A stretch of 64,000 nucleotides of DNA, from the NCBI GenBank assembly GCA_028285345.1, contig JANQPT010000003.1, positions 1 through 64,000 on the forward strand. The letters run 5' to 3'. The notes beneath the pieces were generated by a model that was not told the DNA's origin, did no database searches, and was given only the letters and a program-made list of their open reading frames with translations. Below, piece by piece: positions 42,973-51,687 of the stretch (positions within the stretch are counted from its first letter, which is position 1; the number at the start of each line of letters is the position of its first letter). Both the position numbers and the translations under genes were made by a program. The stretch comes from Planctomycetales bacterium. GTDB lineage: Bacteria; Planctomycetota; Planctomycetia; Planctomycetales; Planctomycetaceae.

Positions 42973-43953
42973 GTGAATCGACGTGCCACTGTCTGTCTGT
43001 TTGTGCTGACGATTTTGGTTACGGTGCACGTGTCGGCGGCGGAGCCGGAAATAGTGTCAGTCAAGAAGATCTGGGACGCCGGACCGCACAATGCGTTTAC
43101 CGACTTGATTCGCTTTGAGGACCGGTGGTACTGCTGTTTTCGTGAAGCGCTCGAGCATGGACGGAGTCTCGGCAACGTGCGGATCATTAAGTCGCAGGAC
43201 GGCAACGATTGGAAGTCCGCCGCACTTGTTGAGGAGCGCGGGATCGACCTCCGCGATCCGAAACTTTCGCTGATGCCGGACGGACGTCTGCTGCTGATCA
43301 TGGGTGGGATCGAAAACGACCAGCGCGGCAACTATCTCACGCGTTCACCCCGCGTTTCGTTTTCAGCGGATGCCAAGAGTTGGACCGCGCCGCATAAATT
43401 GCTGGCCGAGGATCATTGGCTTTGGCGGGTGACGTGGCACAACGGGCGGGCTTACAGCGTTTCCAAACAGGGCGAGGGCAAGAATCCTCGCCGGGGCATG
43501 CTGTATACCAGCACCGACGGTCTGGATTGGAAATGGGTCACGGAATTCAAACTGCCCGACAATACCTGGAACGCCAGCGAGACGACATTGCGGATTTTAG
43601 AGAACGACGAAATGATCGCCCTCGTCCGGCCTCACTGGATCGGCCGCAGTAAGCCGCCGTATACCAAATGGGAATGGACAAAGATGGAGCGCAATATCGG
43701 CGGGCCGAACTTCATCGTGCTGCCGGGCGGCGAGATGTGGGCGGCCGGACGCGACTACCGCCCGGGCGGCGCGCACACAGTGCTCGCCGAAATGACCCCG
43801 ACTGAGTACACGCCCCGCCTGACGCTCCCCAGCGGCGGCGATTGCAGCTATCCGGGGCTGGTGTGGCACGACGGTTTGCTGTGGATGAGCTACTACTCGT
43901 CGCACGAGGGCAAAACGAGTATCTACTTGGCGAAGATTCGTTTGCCGCAGTGA
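42973..43953 (+). CDS. Secreted sialidase-like beta-propeller protein
   Basis: The 326-residue product has a signal peptide (about 1-22, ending SAA). At least three Asp-box-like motifs are visible: SQDGNDW (about 74-80), SADAKSW (about 132-138) and STDGLDW (about 180-186). These mark the blades of sialidase-type propellers. Other stretches include AFTDLIRFEDRWYCCFRE and RDPKLSLMPDGRLLL, and the end YYSSHEGKTSIYLAKIRLP. It could be an exo-sialidase or another glycan hydrolase/lectin; the classic arginine triad cannot be confirmed by eye. Translation begins at GTG 42973, fixed by AAGGAG at 42959-42964. Confidence 0.75.
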   Translation: MNRRATVCLFVLTILVTVHVSAAEPEIVSVKKIWDAGPHNAFTDLIRFEDRWYCCFREALEHGRSLGNVRIIKSQDGNDWKSAALVEERGIDLRDPKLSLMPDGRLLLIMGGIENDQRGNYLTRSPRVSFSADAKSWTAPHKLLAEDHWLWRVTWHNGRAYSVSKQGEGKNPRRGMLYTSTDGLDWKWVTEFKLPDNTWNASETTLRILENDEMIALVRPHWIGRSKPPYTKWEWTKMERNIGGPNFIVLPGGEMWAAGRDYRPGGAHTVLAEMTPTEYTPRLTLPSGGDCSYPGLVWHDGLLWMSYYSSHEGKTSIYLAKIRLPQ

Positions 43954-43992
43954 TAGGAATTTGTTGATTCTTCAAAACTCATCCTGCAAAAA

Positions 43993-44027
43993 ATGGGCAC
44001 CGATTCGGAAACCGATGCCCATCTTTC
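43993..44027. terminator. Bidirectional terminator between convergent genes
   Basis: ATGGGCA (43993-43999) pairs with TGCCCAT (44016-44022), with a CGGAAACCG sub-stem in the loop. On the plus strand CTTTCT follows; on the minus strand the stem is followed by TTTTTTGC. It lies 40 nt after the propeller gene and 30 nt after the anti-sigma gene. Confidence 0.65.
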
Positions 44028-44052
44028 TGATTCTCAATTTGATCGATGGTGA

Positions 44053-45729
44053 TCAATCCAATTTCAGTGGTTCGAACAAATCGTCGTGAAGGTCGACGTC
44101 GAAATCGAGGTAGTAGTCTCGTACCTGGACGGCGTCTGAGTTGGTGGTCGTGCGACGGACACGACGGGGATACCAATAGCCCTTGGGGGACTGAGCGTAG
44201 TCGTCGAACTCTTCGGTGTTCACGTATGCGATCGACTTTTTGTCGCGACTGATCACCGTTGACTCTGATTTTCGCAGGCAGAATCCATGCTCCGGGTCAA
44301 ACCAGTAGCGATACGGCTCGGGCACGACCTGGTTTTCCGGCTTGTGAATGGTCAGCCGCCGGGTGTCGGCCGGCCCGTCATTGGGTACTGGGTCGAAATC
44401 GAACGTTCGCTTTTCATACGACGTCCACAGGTGTGGACGGCTCGCGTATTCGGGCATGAGGTGAGGCCAAGGGGCGGTTCGGTCATCAGGGTAGCCGCTA
44501 CGGCGAGACGTGCTCCGTAACGCGACCTCAAGGTTCGGCTTTCCGACTCGTGGAATTGGGGCTTCATCGGCGACCAGCGAATAGAACGAATTGTTCTTGC
44601 CGTCACAAATCAGCATGGGTACCGACCAGAAGTTGTCGCGATTCATTTTCCACCATTGATGCATATCGGCGTCTGGCTCGGGAGCAACGACTCCCGGCTT
44701 CGCCTTCAGCAGGTGATCGACACGAAACTTGTCGCCTCTCCGCCGCACGCGTTTGACATCCAAATTCAACATGTCCGGCAGTTTGCCGGCGAGGCCCTCC
44801 GGATAGCCGACATAGATTGCGTCGTAGTCATCGAACTGCGTGCGTCCTTTCTTAATCGTTTCAGCGATCATTGTGACATCGGAGCTCGCCGTGCGATCCA
44901 CAAGCTTCACGTCTTGCGGAATTCCCAGCGCATAGATGTCCGCGGGACCCGTATCAGGGTAATCGAAACGCGTCAGAAACCCCCGGTCCTTGTCTTCCCA
45001 ACTGTGCAGCAAACCGGTTTTTTCGTTGACGAGCACCCGCACGGGGCGTTCAGCCTGCGGATTCTTCTTGTGTACCAATCGAAACGAATATTCGTTCATT
45101 GATTTGCCGTCGACCGTCACTTTCGATTTGGTTAAACCTTTGACGACTTCATCATGGTCCACAAATTGAGTCCCCGTCCGCATCAGGAATATTTCAAACC
45201 TCATCACAGCATCAATCGGCTGCCGCACGACACCATCGTTGCGCAACAGGCTCACTAAGTAGATCGTCTTGGTCTCTGCGGTGTATTTCGCTGATTGTTT
45301 CAGATTGTAATCATCGAATCGCGAAAACTGTGGAGTCTGCCCGGCAGTGATCCCCAGTTCCGGCGATTGCCAGTATTCAAACCTTAAATTTTGTTGATTC
45401 GGATCGGTGCTGGTCATCACCCCGTGCACCCACTTTTGCGCACGCGTTTTGGCCAGCACGTCTGCCAAGGCGTGTTTCGGTTGCGAAACGACTGAGAGCA
45501 ACATGATCAACAGGGCCGCGGCGGCTGCGGTGGGCAGACCGATGAGCCAGACACGGCTGCGGCGTTTGGGTTGCGCGGGTTGTGGCTGCGGGGCCGGCTT
45601 GGTGCGGCCGAGCAGCTTTTCGCGGAGTTCGTCGATATGTTCAGGACGCGGATCGGCGGCGTATTGATCTTCCGTTTCCAGCGCCGCTGCTAATTCTTTG
45701 TCGTCCAGCGGAAAGTGGTTTGTATTCAT
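44053..45729 (-). CDS. Putative anti-sigma factor with large extracytoplasmic domain
   Basis: The 558-residue protein has a cytoplasmic N-terminus of about 60 residues, with the charged helix LAAALETEDQYAADPRPEHI and a Pro/Gln linker. A single membrane helix follows (about 62-81, VWLIGLPTAAAAALLIMLL), then a 470-residue outer part starting HALADVLAKTRAQKWVHGVM. Two roughly similar stretches there (around YLVSLLRNDG and FYSLVADEAP) look like repeated LolA/RseB-like halves; this is a tentative reading. The gene lies 17 nt after the ECF sigma gene, the usual position of an anti-sigma factor. No zinc-binding HxxxCxxC motif was seen. ATG 45729 is used, as a TTG extension would overlap the sigma gene. 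Confidence 0.75.
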   Translation of the reverse strand: MNTNHFPLDDKELAAALETEDQYAADPRPEHIDELREKLLGRTKPAPQPQPAQPKRRSRVWLIGLPTAAAAALLIMLLSVVSQPKHALADVLAKTRAQKWVHGVMTSTDPNQQNLRFEYWQSPELGITAGQTPQFSRFDDYNLKQSAKYTAETKTIYLVSLLRNDGVVRQPIDAVMRFEIFLMRTGTQFVDHDEVVKGLTKSKVTVDGKSMNEYSFRLVHKKNPQAERPVRVLVNEKTGLLHSWEDKDRGFLTRFDYPDTGPADIYALGIPQDVKLVDRTASSDVTMIAETIKKGRTQFDDYDAIYVGYPEGLAGKLPDMLNLDVKRVRRRGDKFRVDHLLKAKPGVVAPEPDADMHQWWKMNRDNFWSVPMLICDGKNNSFYSLVADEAPIPRVGKPNLEVALRSTSRRSGYPDDRTAPWPHLMPEYASRPHLWTSYEKRTFDFDPVPNDGPADTRRLTIHKPENQVVPEPYRYWFDPEHGFCLRKSESTVISRDKKSIAYVNTEEFDDYAQSPKGYWYPRRVRRTTTNSDAVQVRDYYLDFDVDLHDDLFEPLKLD

Positions 45730-45746
45730 GGGTGGTCTCGCTTTCT

Positions 45747-46307
45747 TCAATTGACCGATGTATTGAGCATTTCACGCAGCTCGGCCCGCGAGCGCGACAA
45801 CAGCGATTCGACCGCTTTGGGGGTGCGGCCCATTTGTTCGGCAAGCTGGTTGACGGTCAGGCCGTCGACATACTTGCCGCGGAGGACGCCCCGCCAATCA
45901 GGCGGCAAGATGGCGAGCGCCGCACGGACAAAGGCGGCGTGTTCGTCCGCTTCGGCGAGGGCGTCGGGTTGCGGGGCGTTGCCCGCGATTGCCGACGCTT
46001 GCGACACGCGTTGCACGTTGGCGTCGCGAACTTTTTGCCGCCGCAAATGGGCGACGGCTTTGTTGCGGGCGATGCCGAACAGCCAGCCGCGGAGTGACCC
46101 GCGCTGGGGATCGAAATCGTCGATCGATTCGATCGCGGCGAGCCAGGTTTCTTGGTTGAGGTCTTCGGCGGTGGATCGGTTTCCACCCGTGAGGTGCCAA
46201 ATCAGGGCATAGGTGGCATGGACCAGCGAATTGTAAAAGGCGGCCCACGCCTCCGTCTCGCGGCGGCATATCGCGGCGAGATCGGCTTGTTCGTCGTCGG
46301 AACACAT
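45747..46307 (-). CDS. ECF RNA polymerase sigma factor
   Basis: The 186-residue protein has a region 2 with AEDLNQETWLAAIESIDDF and GSLRGWLFGIARNKAVAHLR (DNA melting and core binding). Region 4 has ILPPDWRGVLRGKYVDGLTV and ends with a helix-turn-helix (AEQMGRTPKAVESLLSRSRA). ECF sigma factors steer RNA polymerase to envelope-stress or similar regulons. Downstream is the membrane protein read here as its anti-sigma factor. The start at 46307 has GGGAGCC 8 nt upstream; the extension to 46412 lacks support. The target promoter is unknown. Confidence 0.92.
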   Translation of the reverse strand: MCSDDEQADLAAICRRETEAWAAFYNSLVHATYALIWHLTGGNRSTAEDLNQETWLAAIESIDDFDPQRGSLRGWLFGIARNKAVAHLRRQKVRDANVQRVSQASAIAGNAPQPDALAEADEHAAFVRAALAILPPDWRGVLRGKYVDGLTVNQLAEQMGRTPKAVESLLSRSRAELREMLNTSVN

Positions 46308-46585
46308 GAAAAAGGCTCCCGGTTTTGCGCGATTTTCCTCGGCGTTGGCGCCGGGTGGAAAGTGCGGCGATTGATCGTTTCTTAGGTGTGTTGCGCAAGT
46401 CAGGCCGGCCACGCCGGGGACATCCGGGATACTATTTGCGCAGCGGGCGGGAATCCTTCGCTGGGTTTGGGGGAATATTCGATTTGTCCACGAAAAAGTG
46501 GGCCAATCGGCTGATTGGGACCGCCGTTTCGATTGATGATATTCGGTGCACGACGGCGAAGCCGTCGGCTTGGGAGGCGGGGGCT

Positions 46586-47968
46586 TTAGATATGCAGCGC
46601 CCGCCCGTCAACGGCGAGGGCTGCTTCTTTGACGACCTCGGCCAGTGTGGGGTGCGCGTGGCAGCAGCGGGCGATGTCTTCACTGCTGGCGCCGAATTCC
46701 ATGGCGACGGCCGCCTCGGCAATCAGGTCGCCCGCATGGGGGCCGATGATGTGGACGCCCAGCACGCGGTCGGTCTGTTCGTCGGCCAGGATTTTGACGC
46801 GGCCTTCGGTATGTCCGACCGCCCGGGCGCGGCCGTTGGCGATGAAGGGGAACTCGCCCTTGCGATAGGCGACGCCCGCTTCTTGGAGTTGATCTTCCGT
46901 CCGGCCGACGGAGGCGATCTCAGGCGAGGTATAGACCACGCCGGGGATCGTGTTGTAGTTCACGTGGCCGTAGCCGCCCACGATCTGCTCGATACAGGCG
47001 ACGCCCTCCTCTTCGGCCTTGTGGGCCAGCATGGCGCCGCCGATGACATCGCCGATGGCGTAGATGCCATCGGCGGAGGTCGCAAAGTGTTCGTCGACGG
47101 GAATGAAGCCGCGGGGGTCGGTTTCGATGCCGACCGTTTCTAAGCCGAGGTCCGTAGTGTTCGGTTTGCGGCCGACGGAGACGAGGACGCGATCGCAGGT
47201 GATGGGGTCGGCGCCGTCGATTTCGACCGTGCATGATTTGCCGTCGGTCGTCGCGCCGGTGACTTTACAGCCGAGTTGGAAGTTCAGGCCTTGCTTCTTG
47301 AAGATCTTGAGCGCCTCAGCGGCGATGTCACTGTCCATACCGGGCAGGATGCGGTCGAGGTATTCCAGCACAGTGACCTGCGAGCCGAGCCGTCGCCAGA
47401 CGGTGCCCATTTCCAACCCGATGTAGCCGGCGCCGATTACGACCAGGTGATCGGGCACTTCCGAATAGGCCAACGCCTCGGTGCTGGTGCCGATGCGGTC
47501 GCCGTCGAGTTCGATGCCCGGCAGCGAAGAGGGCACGCTGCCAGTCGATATCAGAATGTGTTTCGCCGACAGCCCGGAGACCTCATCGCCGCTGACGGAG
47601 ACTTGCCCCGGCCCGACGATGCGGCCGTGGCCGTTGTAGCGGGTAATCTTGTTCTTTTTGAAGAGGGCGTCGATGCCGCCGGTCAAGGCGCGGACGACGC
47701 GGTCTTTGTGCTTGAGCATCTTGCTCAAATCGAGCTGCGCGCCGTCGACGACGATGCCCCGCTCGGCGAGGTTTCCATTAACCTCTGCGTAGAGTTCGCT
47801 CGATTCGAGCAGCGCCTTGCTGGGAATGCAGCCGACGCGGAGGCAGGTGCCGCCCAAAGCGGATGCTTTTTCGACGCAGCCGACGTTCAACCCCAATTGC
47901 GCCGCCCGGATCGCCGCCACATATCCCCCGGGTCCGCCGCCGATGACGATTAGATCATGTTCTGCCAT
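46586..47968 (-). CDS. lpdA: Dihydrolipoyl dehydrogenase (E3)
   Basis: The 460-residue flavoenzyme reoxidises dihydrolipoyl groups of 2-oxo acid dehydrogenase complexes. The FAD site is IVIGGGPGGYVAAIRAAQ. The redox disulfide is Cys42/Cys47 in GGTCLRVGCIPSK, the NAD site VVIGAGYIGLEMG, and the C-terminal His-Glu active-site motif CCHAHPTLAEVVKEAA. Length and motifs are canonical. The E2 gene lies 789 nt upstream on the same strand, but the gap contains an oppositely oriented SUKH-like gene and repeats, so the two may no longer be co-transcribed. Confidence 0.95.
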   Translation of the reverse strand: MAEHDLIVIGGGPGGYVAAIRAAQLGLNVGCVEKASALGGTCLRVGCIPSKALLESSELYAEVNGNLAERGIVVDGAQLDLSKMLKHKDRVVRALTGGIDALFKKNKITRYNGHGRIVGPGQVSVSGDEVSGLSAKHILISTGSVPSSLPGIELDGDRIGTSTEALAYSEVPDHLVVIGAGYIGLEMGTVWRRLGSQVTVLEYLDRILPGMDSDIAAEALKIFKKQGLNFQLGCKVTGATTDGKSCTVEIDGADPITCDRVLVSVGRKPNTTDLGLETVGIETDPRGFIPVDEHFATSADGIYAIGDVIGGAMLAHKAEEEGVACIEQIVGGYGHVNYNTIPGVVYTSPEIASVGRTEDQLQEAGVAYRKGEFPFIANGRARAVGHTEGRVKILADEQTDRVLGVHIIGPHAGDLIAEAAVAMEFGASSEDIARCCHAHPTLAEVVKEAALAVDGRALHI

Positions 47969-47997
47969 GAATCACGTTTATTGTTCAAGGTTTTGTG

Positions 47998-48066
47998 GGT
48001 CATGCTGTGCATGACGGATTGAAAGATACGGCCTAACCTTGTGTCGTCATGCACAGCATGACCTAC
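47998..48066. repeat. Palindromic repeat, GTCATGCTGTGCATGAC family, left copy
   Basis: The arms GGTCATGCTGTGCATGACG (47998-48016) and its complement (48045-48066) enclose a loop ending CTTGTGT. The same arms and the same loop end occur at 48640-48712, in the same orientation, so the SUKH-like gene is flanked by direct copies. Confidence 0.8.
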
Positions 48067-48175
48067 TTTTGCTGTTCGTTTTCTCGAACCGTCTGCCGTT
48101 AGGCTGTGTCAATTGGGTAAGATCTCAAACATTGCTACAGATTACAATTGCCCAGATCAACCGCTAACAGATCAC

Positions 48176-48622
48176 ATGGTCCGATTCACTGACGACGAAG
48201 TCCTCCAACTCTTCGAGGATTTGCCGCGCCATCGAGGCTGCGGACTTTCGGACCTTGAGAAAGTGGAGGACACTCTTGGTGTATCGCTCCCGCCCACATA
48301 TCGTCGTCTGATGTTGTTGGATGAGCGGCGCATGCTTGCTTGCGGCTATGTTCTTCCAGTCGATCGTTTGCCGGAGGGGAGACGAAATGCGGAAGAGCTA
48401 CTGCAAGAAGACGGATTCGACTTCCGATTTGAAACGAATCACGTCGTATTCGCATGGTATGAAGTACACTCCTTCTTCTACTTCGAAGCCCGTGGACGCG
48501 ATGACGTACCAGTGTTTGAGTTTGACTATTGCTCGGGCGAGAGTTACGGGCTCCCAATGAAACGTTTTCCCACGGCCAGGACGTTCTTGGTTGATTTAAT
48601 TCGACAGTATTTGAAGCTCTAA
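48176..48622 (+). CDS. SMI1/KNR4 (SUKH)-like protein
   Basis: The 148-residue product shows the SUKH pattern of an N-terminal helix and LxxVExxLGxxLPxxYRxL (LSDLEKVEDTLGVSLPPTYR), then ML..ER, and a beta-rich second half with aromatic residues (FYFEARGRDDVPVFEFDY). SUKH proteins are frequent immunity proteins to contact-dependent nuclease toxins; no toxin gene is adjacent. It may also be an orphan with another role. ATG 48176 is chosen; a TTG at 48113 would lengthen it with non-conserved residues. Neither has a good ribosome binding site. The gene is inverted relative to lpdA and sucB and is bracketed by palindromic repeats, signs of insertion. Confidence 0.7.
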   Translation: MVRFTDDEVLQLFEDLPRHRGCGLSDLEKVEDTLGVSLPPTYRRLMLLDERRMLACGYVLPVDRLPEGRRNAEELLQEDGFDFRFETNHVVFAWYEVHSFFYFEARGRDDVPVFEFDYCSGESYGLPMKRFPTARTFLVDLIRQYLKL

Positions 48623-48639
48623 GCGTCTCTCGCAGCTTC

Positions 48640-48761
48640 GTAGGTCATGCTGTGCATGACGCGTTTCAAGGGTATCGTCCACTCTTGTGTCGTCATGCAC
48701 AGCATGACCTACAACTCTAGTCATCGCCTACCCGCCTCTCGTCATGCACAGCATGACCTAC
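48640..48761. repeat. Palindromic repeat, GTCATGCTGTGCATGAC family, right copy plus extra arm
   Basis: The left arm is 48640-48661, the right arm 48691-48712, and a third arm identical to the right one lies at 48740-48761. The third arm covers the stop codon of the E2 gene (TAG at 48758-48760 read on the minus strand), so the end of that gene is part of the repeat. Confidence 0.8.
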
Positions 48762-49957
48762 ACTTCTAGGATGAGCCGTGCTGGATCTTCGATTGTTTCT
48801 TTGATTCGTTTGAGGAAGCTGACGGCTTCGCGGCCGTCGATAATGCGGTGGTCGTAGGTGAGGGCGACGTACATCATGGGGCGGATTACGACTTCGCCGT
48901 TGACGGCGACCGGGCGGTCGATGATGCCGTGCATGCCGAGGACTCCGCTTTGCGGCGGGTTGACGATCGGTGTCGAGAGCAGCGAGCCGTAGACGCCGCC
49001 ATTGGTGATCGTGAATGTGCCCCCCTGCAACTCCTCGACGCCGATCTTGTTCTCCGCTGCGCGGCGGCCGAAGTCGTTGATGGCGAGTTCGATCTCGGCG
49101 AAGCTGAGCCGTTCGGCATTTCGCAATACGGGAACGACGAGCCCTTTGCCGCCGCCGACGGCGATGCCGATGTCGAAGTAATTGTGATAGACGATTTGCT
49201 TGTCGCGGATCTCGGCGTTGACTTGCGGGTACTCATTGAGCGCGGCGACGGTCGCCTTGACGAAAAAGGACATGAAGCCGAGCTTGACGTCGTACTTCGC
49301 AATGAACGCATCGCGATATTTGGCGCGGGCCTCCTTGACGGCCGACATATCGATCTCGTTGAAGGTGGTGAGCAGCGCCGCTGTTTGTTGGGCGTCGACG
49401 AGACGTTCGGCGATCCGCTGGCGGATGCGGCTCATGGGCACCGCTTCCTCCATGCGGCCGTTTTCCGCGGCGGGTTGTTGAAGCCGCCCTTGTTGAGATT
49501 GGCCCGATTGCTGTGATGCGCGGAGGGCGTCTTCTTTGAGGATGCGTCCGCCCGGCCCGGTCGGCGTGACGTCTTGCGGCCCGAGACCTTGCTCGGCCAT
49601 GACGCGGGCGGCGGCGGGCATCACGGTGGATGCGGCTGATGCCGGTTCAGCAGAGGTTGCCACCGCCGTTTGCTCAGCCGGCGCTTGCTCCGCGGGCGAA
49701 TCGGCGTCAGCGGGCTTTTCTGCGGGATCGAGTTCCGCGATGACCTCGCCGACTGAGGCCTCTTCGCCGTCACCCTTCAGGATTTTGGTGATAAACCCGC
49801 TCTGCGGCGCGGGCACGTCAAAGGTCGCCTTGTCCGTTTCGAGCGCGACGACATCCTGATCGATCTCGACCCACTGCCCCTCGGCGACGTGCCACTGCCC
49901 GATAAATACTTCGGAAATCGACTCCCCCACGGTGGGCACGGTGATCTGAACCGACAT
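48758..49957 (-). CDS. sucB: Dihydrolipoamide succinyltransferase (E2 of 2-oxoglutarate dehydrogenase)
   Basis: The 399-residue protein has a lipoyl domain at 1-80 with VGESISEV and the lipoylated Lys43 in [12 protein letters not shown]. An Ala/Pro/Glu-rich linker follows, then a peripheral subunit-binding domain (about 112-145, [20 protein letters not shown]). The acyltransferase core has [11 protein letters not shown] and [17 protein letters not shown], and the catalytic His370/Asp374 lie in [12 protein letters not shown]. The VGESISE start favours the 2-oxoglutarate complex over pyruvate. The E1 gene is not in the window. The stop codon lies in a palindromic repeat arm, which may have changed the last residues. 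Confidence 0.93.
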   Translation of the reverse strand: MSVQITVPTVGESISEVFIGQWHVAEGQWVEIDQDVVALETDKATFDVPAPQSGFITKILKGDGEEASVGEVIAELDPAEKPADADSPAEQAPAEQTAVATSAEPASAASTVMPAAARVMAEQGLGPQDVTPTGPGGRILKEDALRASQQSGQSQQGRLQQPAAENGRMEEAVPMSRIRQRIAERLVDAQQTAALLTTFNEIDMSAVKEARAKYRDAFIAKYDVKLGFMSFFVKATVAALNEYPQVNAEIRDKQIVYHNYFDIGIAVGGGKGLVVPVLRNAERLSFAEIELAINDFGRRAAENKIGVEELQGGTFTITNGGVYGSLLSTPIVNPPQSGVLGMHGIIDRPVAVNGEVVIRPMMYVALTYDHRIIDGREAVSFLKRIKETIEDPARLILEV

Positions 49958-50251
49958 TTGCCTGCCACCCTTTCCTACGGATGTTGAGTTCTCGGCCCGC
50001 TGTAGGGTGCATTGTTGGAAGAAAGGGTCGGTTTGTCAAAGTCGTGGGACGTATGTCGCCGTGAACAACGTTATGATTTACCCAATCGACCGATATTGTG
50101 ATCTTTGTTCGTTATTCCATAAACGGAACCTGCCCTGAAGAGGCTAAAACCAGCCAGCTCAGGTCGGTGAGCAACGCTGCACCGTGTTGACAGATCAAAT
50201 AACGATCGAGCCCCGAATGGGCGAAACAACATTTCTGATGAGGCGATTTCA

Positions 50252-50734
50252 ATGAACCAAGAAACGAAATCAAGCCGAACAGCGGTTGTTCTATTCTTGT
50301 TGTCAGCGAGCTTGTTCCTTGCCGCGGTGTTTATGTTTTTCGCCGACTTTACGACAGACATTCGCGTCGACCAAGCGGGCGGTGCCTATGCGTTTTCTCC
50401 GGATCGTCGCTGGATGGCGGAGATCTGGGATGGGGTTTGTGAAGAGAATGGGAAGAATTACGCCGTCGTTCAATTGTGGGACGTTGAGAAATATCCGTCG
50501 CTAAAAAACGGCATCTCTTTGCCCGCCGGTAAGAAGCCGGAGATTAAATTGGTTTTCCCCCAAGACTTTCACGCTCGTGATAGCAAATGTGATGTTTCGT
50601 GGGTGAGCCCCCAGGTTTTTAAGATCGTGTTTGAAAGCGACGGCCGAATGAAGAAATTTGAATATGACACTTCAACAGACGATTTTGAGTTGAGCAATCT
50701 GGCGCCTGGTGATGCCGTGGAAGCCGAAGAATGA
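50252..50734 (+). CDS. Small membrane protein of unknown function
   Basis: The 160-residue product has one N-terminal membrane helix (about 10-31, AVVLFLLSASLFLAAVFMFF). The soluble part has YAFSPDRRWMAEIWDGV and CDVSWVSPQVFKIVFESDG, possibly a single-bladed beta fold, and an acidic C-terminus. TGAGG upstream is a weak ribosome binding site. No family was recognised. It stands between the sucB promoter region and a GC-rich repeat, and nothing nearby points to a function. Confidence 0.6.
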   Translation: MNQETKSSRTAVVLFLLSASLFLAAVFMFFADFTTDIRVDQAGGAYAFSPDRRWMAEIWDGVCEENGKNYAVVQLWDVEKYPSLKNGISLPAGKKPEIKLVFPQDFHARDSKCDVSWVSPQVFKIVFESDGRMKKFEYDTSTDDFELSNLAPGDAVEAEE

Positions 50735-50767
50735 TCAACACCGACGTGAACGCCGTCGTCGGAAGCA

Positions 50768-50850
50768 AACCCGGGGCGGCGGCTCGTTCGGTTTGCTTGA
50801 CTCGCCTTGCCCCGGGCTCGCTTGTTTTGCCCCTGCGGGGGAAGCGCGGC
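50768..50850. repeat. GC-rich inverted repeat related to the 14105-14345 element
   Basis: CCCGGGGC (50770-50777) pairs with GCCCCGGG (50809-50816); a second small hairpin, CCCC-TGC-GGGG, follows at 50830-50840. TTGTTTTGCCCC at 50822-50833 is identical to 14322-14333. Confidence 0.55.
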
Positions 50851-50986
50851 ATTTTCACGATAGAGTTGTTATAAAACGAGGCGGCGATTCGTCCTTTCTA
50901 TTGAGGCAACTGGCGCTCGTTCTCCATCCAGCGGCCTATGTGAGAAGTTTGGAAATTGATAATCCCAATTCAGGGAGCATTGATCG

Positions 50987-51586
50987 ATGGAAAACCAGAC
51001 CGATTCCTCACACAATTCCGAACAGAAGCCGATCACACTCTCGCCGTGGAAGATGGTCGGGTGGATTTGCGGCGGGGTGGTTGTGCTCAGCGTGTTGTCG
51101 TGCGTCGTCATTGCGGTGATGCGGAGCAACGGGCTAACGCGGGTGACTGTGACCGCGCTTGATCCGGATGCGGAACCGCGGGATCATGAGCTGCCGTTCT
51201 TCAAGAAGAAAGAGGCGCTGCCCGACTATGAAGTGATCGTGATACTCAAGGGAGACGAGTGGGTGAATCTCGGCGCCAAGCCGGACCGGTCCGCGGCTGA
51301 CGGACTGATCTGGGAGTTGAACGAGCCGATCAGCACTTCCGATATCGCCAGCGTCAGGTTGCGCGACCAGGACAAGGTCATCTCCGACACGATTGCTGAA
51401 GTGCAACTGTTGGGCGATTCGACTACCGACGAGAATTATCAATTCGACTTTGAGTCTCAGCGCTCGTTTTCCGTGGGCCTGAGATCGTTCTTTCGAACGC
51501 CCATCGGAGTCGCGATTTCAGGTGGCGTACTTATCGCCGTCGTTCTGATCGTGGTCAGTCGGTTTGATTTGCCGGACTTGTTTTGA
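50987..51586 (+). CDS. Membrane protein of unknown function
   Basis: The 199-residue product has a membrane helix near 25-45 (GWICGGVVVLSVLSCVVIAV) and another near the C-terminus (about 173-192, VAISGGVLIAVVLIVVSRF). A 125-residue extracytoplasmic domain lies between, with YEVIVILKGDEWVNLGAKPD and ASVRLRDQDKVISDTIAEV. The stretch could be a C2-like or PLAT-like beta sandwich, but I cannot assign it. GGGAG stands about 11 nt before the ATG. It lies upstream of the universal stress protein gene by 101 nt on the same strand. Confidence 0.65.
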   Translation: MENQTDSSHNSEQKPITLSPWKMVGWICGGVVVLSVLSCVVIAVMRSNGLTRVTVTALDPDAEPRDHELPFFKKKEALPDYEVIVILKGDEWVNLGAKPDRSAADGLIWELNEPISTSDIASVRLRDQDKVISDTIAEVQLLGDSTTDENYQFDFESQRSFSVGLRSFFRTPIGVAISGGVLIAVVLIVVSRFDLPDLF

Positions 51587-51687
51587 GTTTGGTGCGACTA
51601 TCAATCGCCGCTTCCCCTGTGATCGGGTTTTATTTAACATACCGTAGCGTGCGCGGTACCTAAACCAGAACTCAGGGAGCGGGACGA

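Noticed and set aside
47276..47953. 225-residue frame opposite lpdA
   Set aside because: It is Asp/Val/Ala-rich shadow text of a certain flavoenzyme gene.
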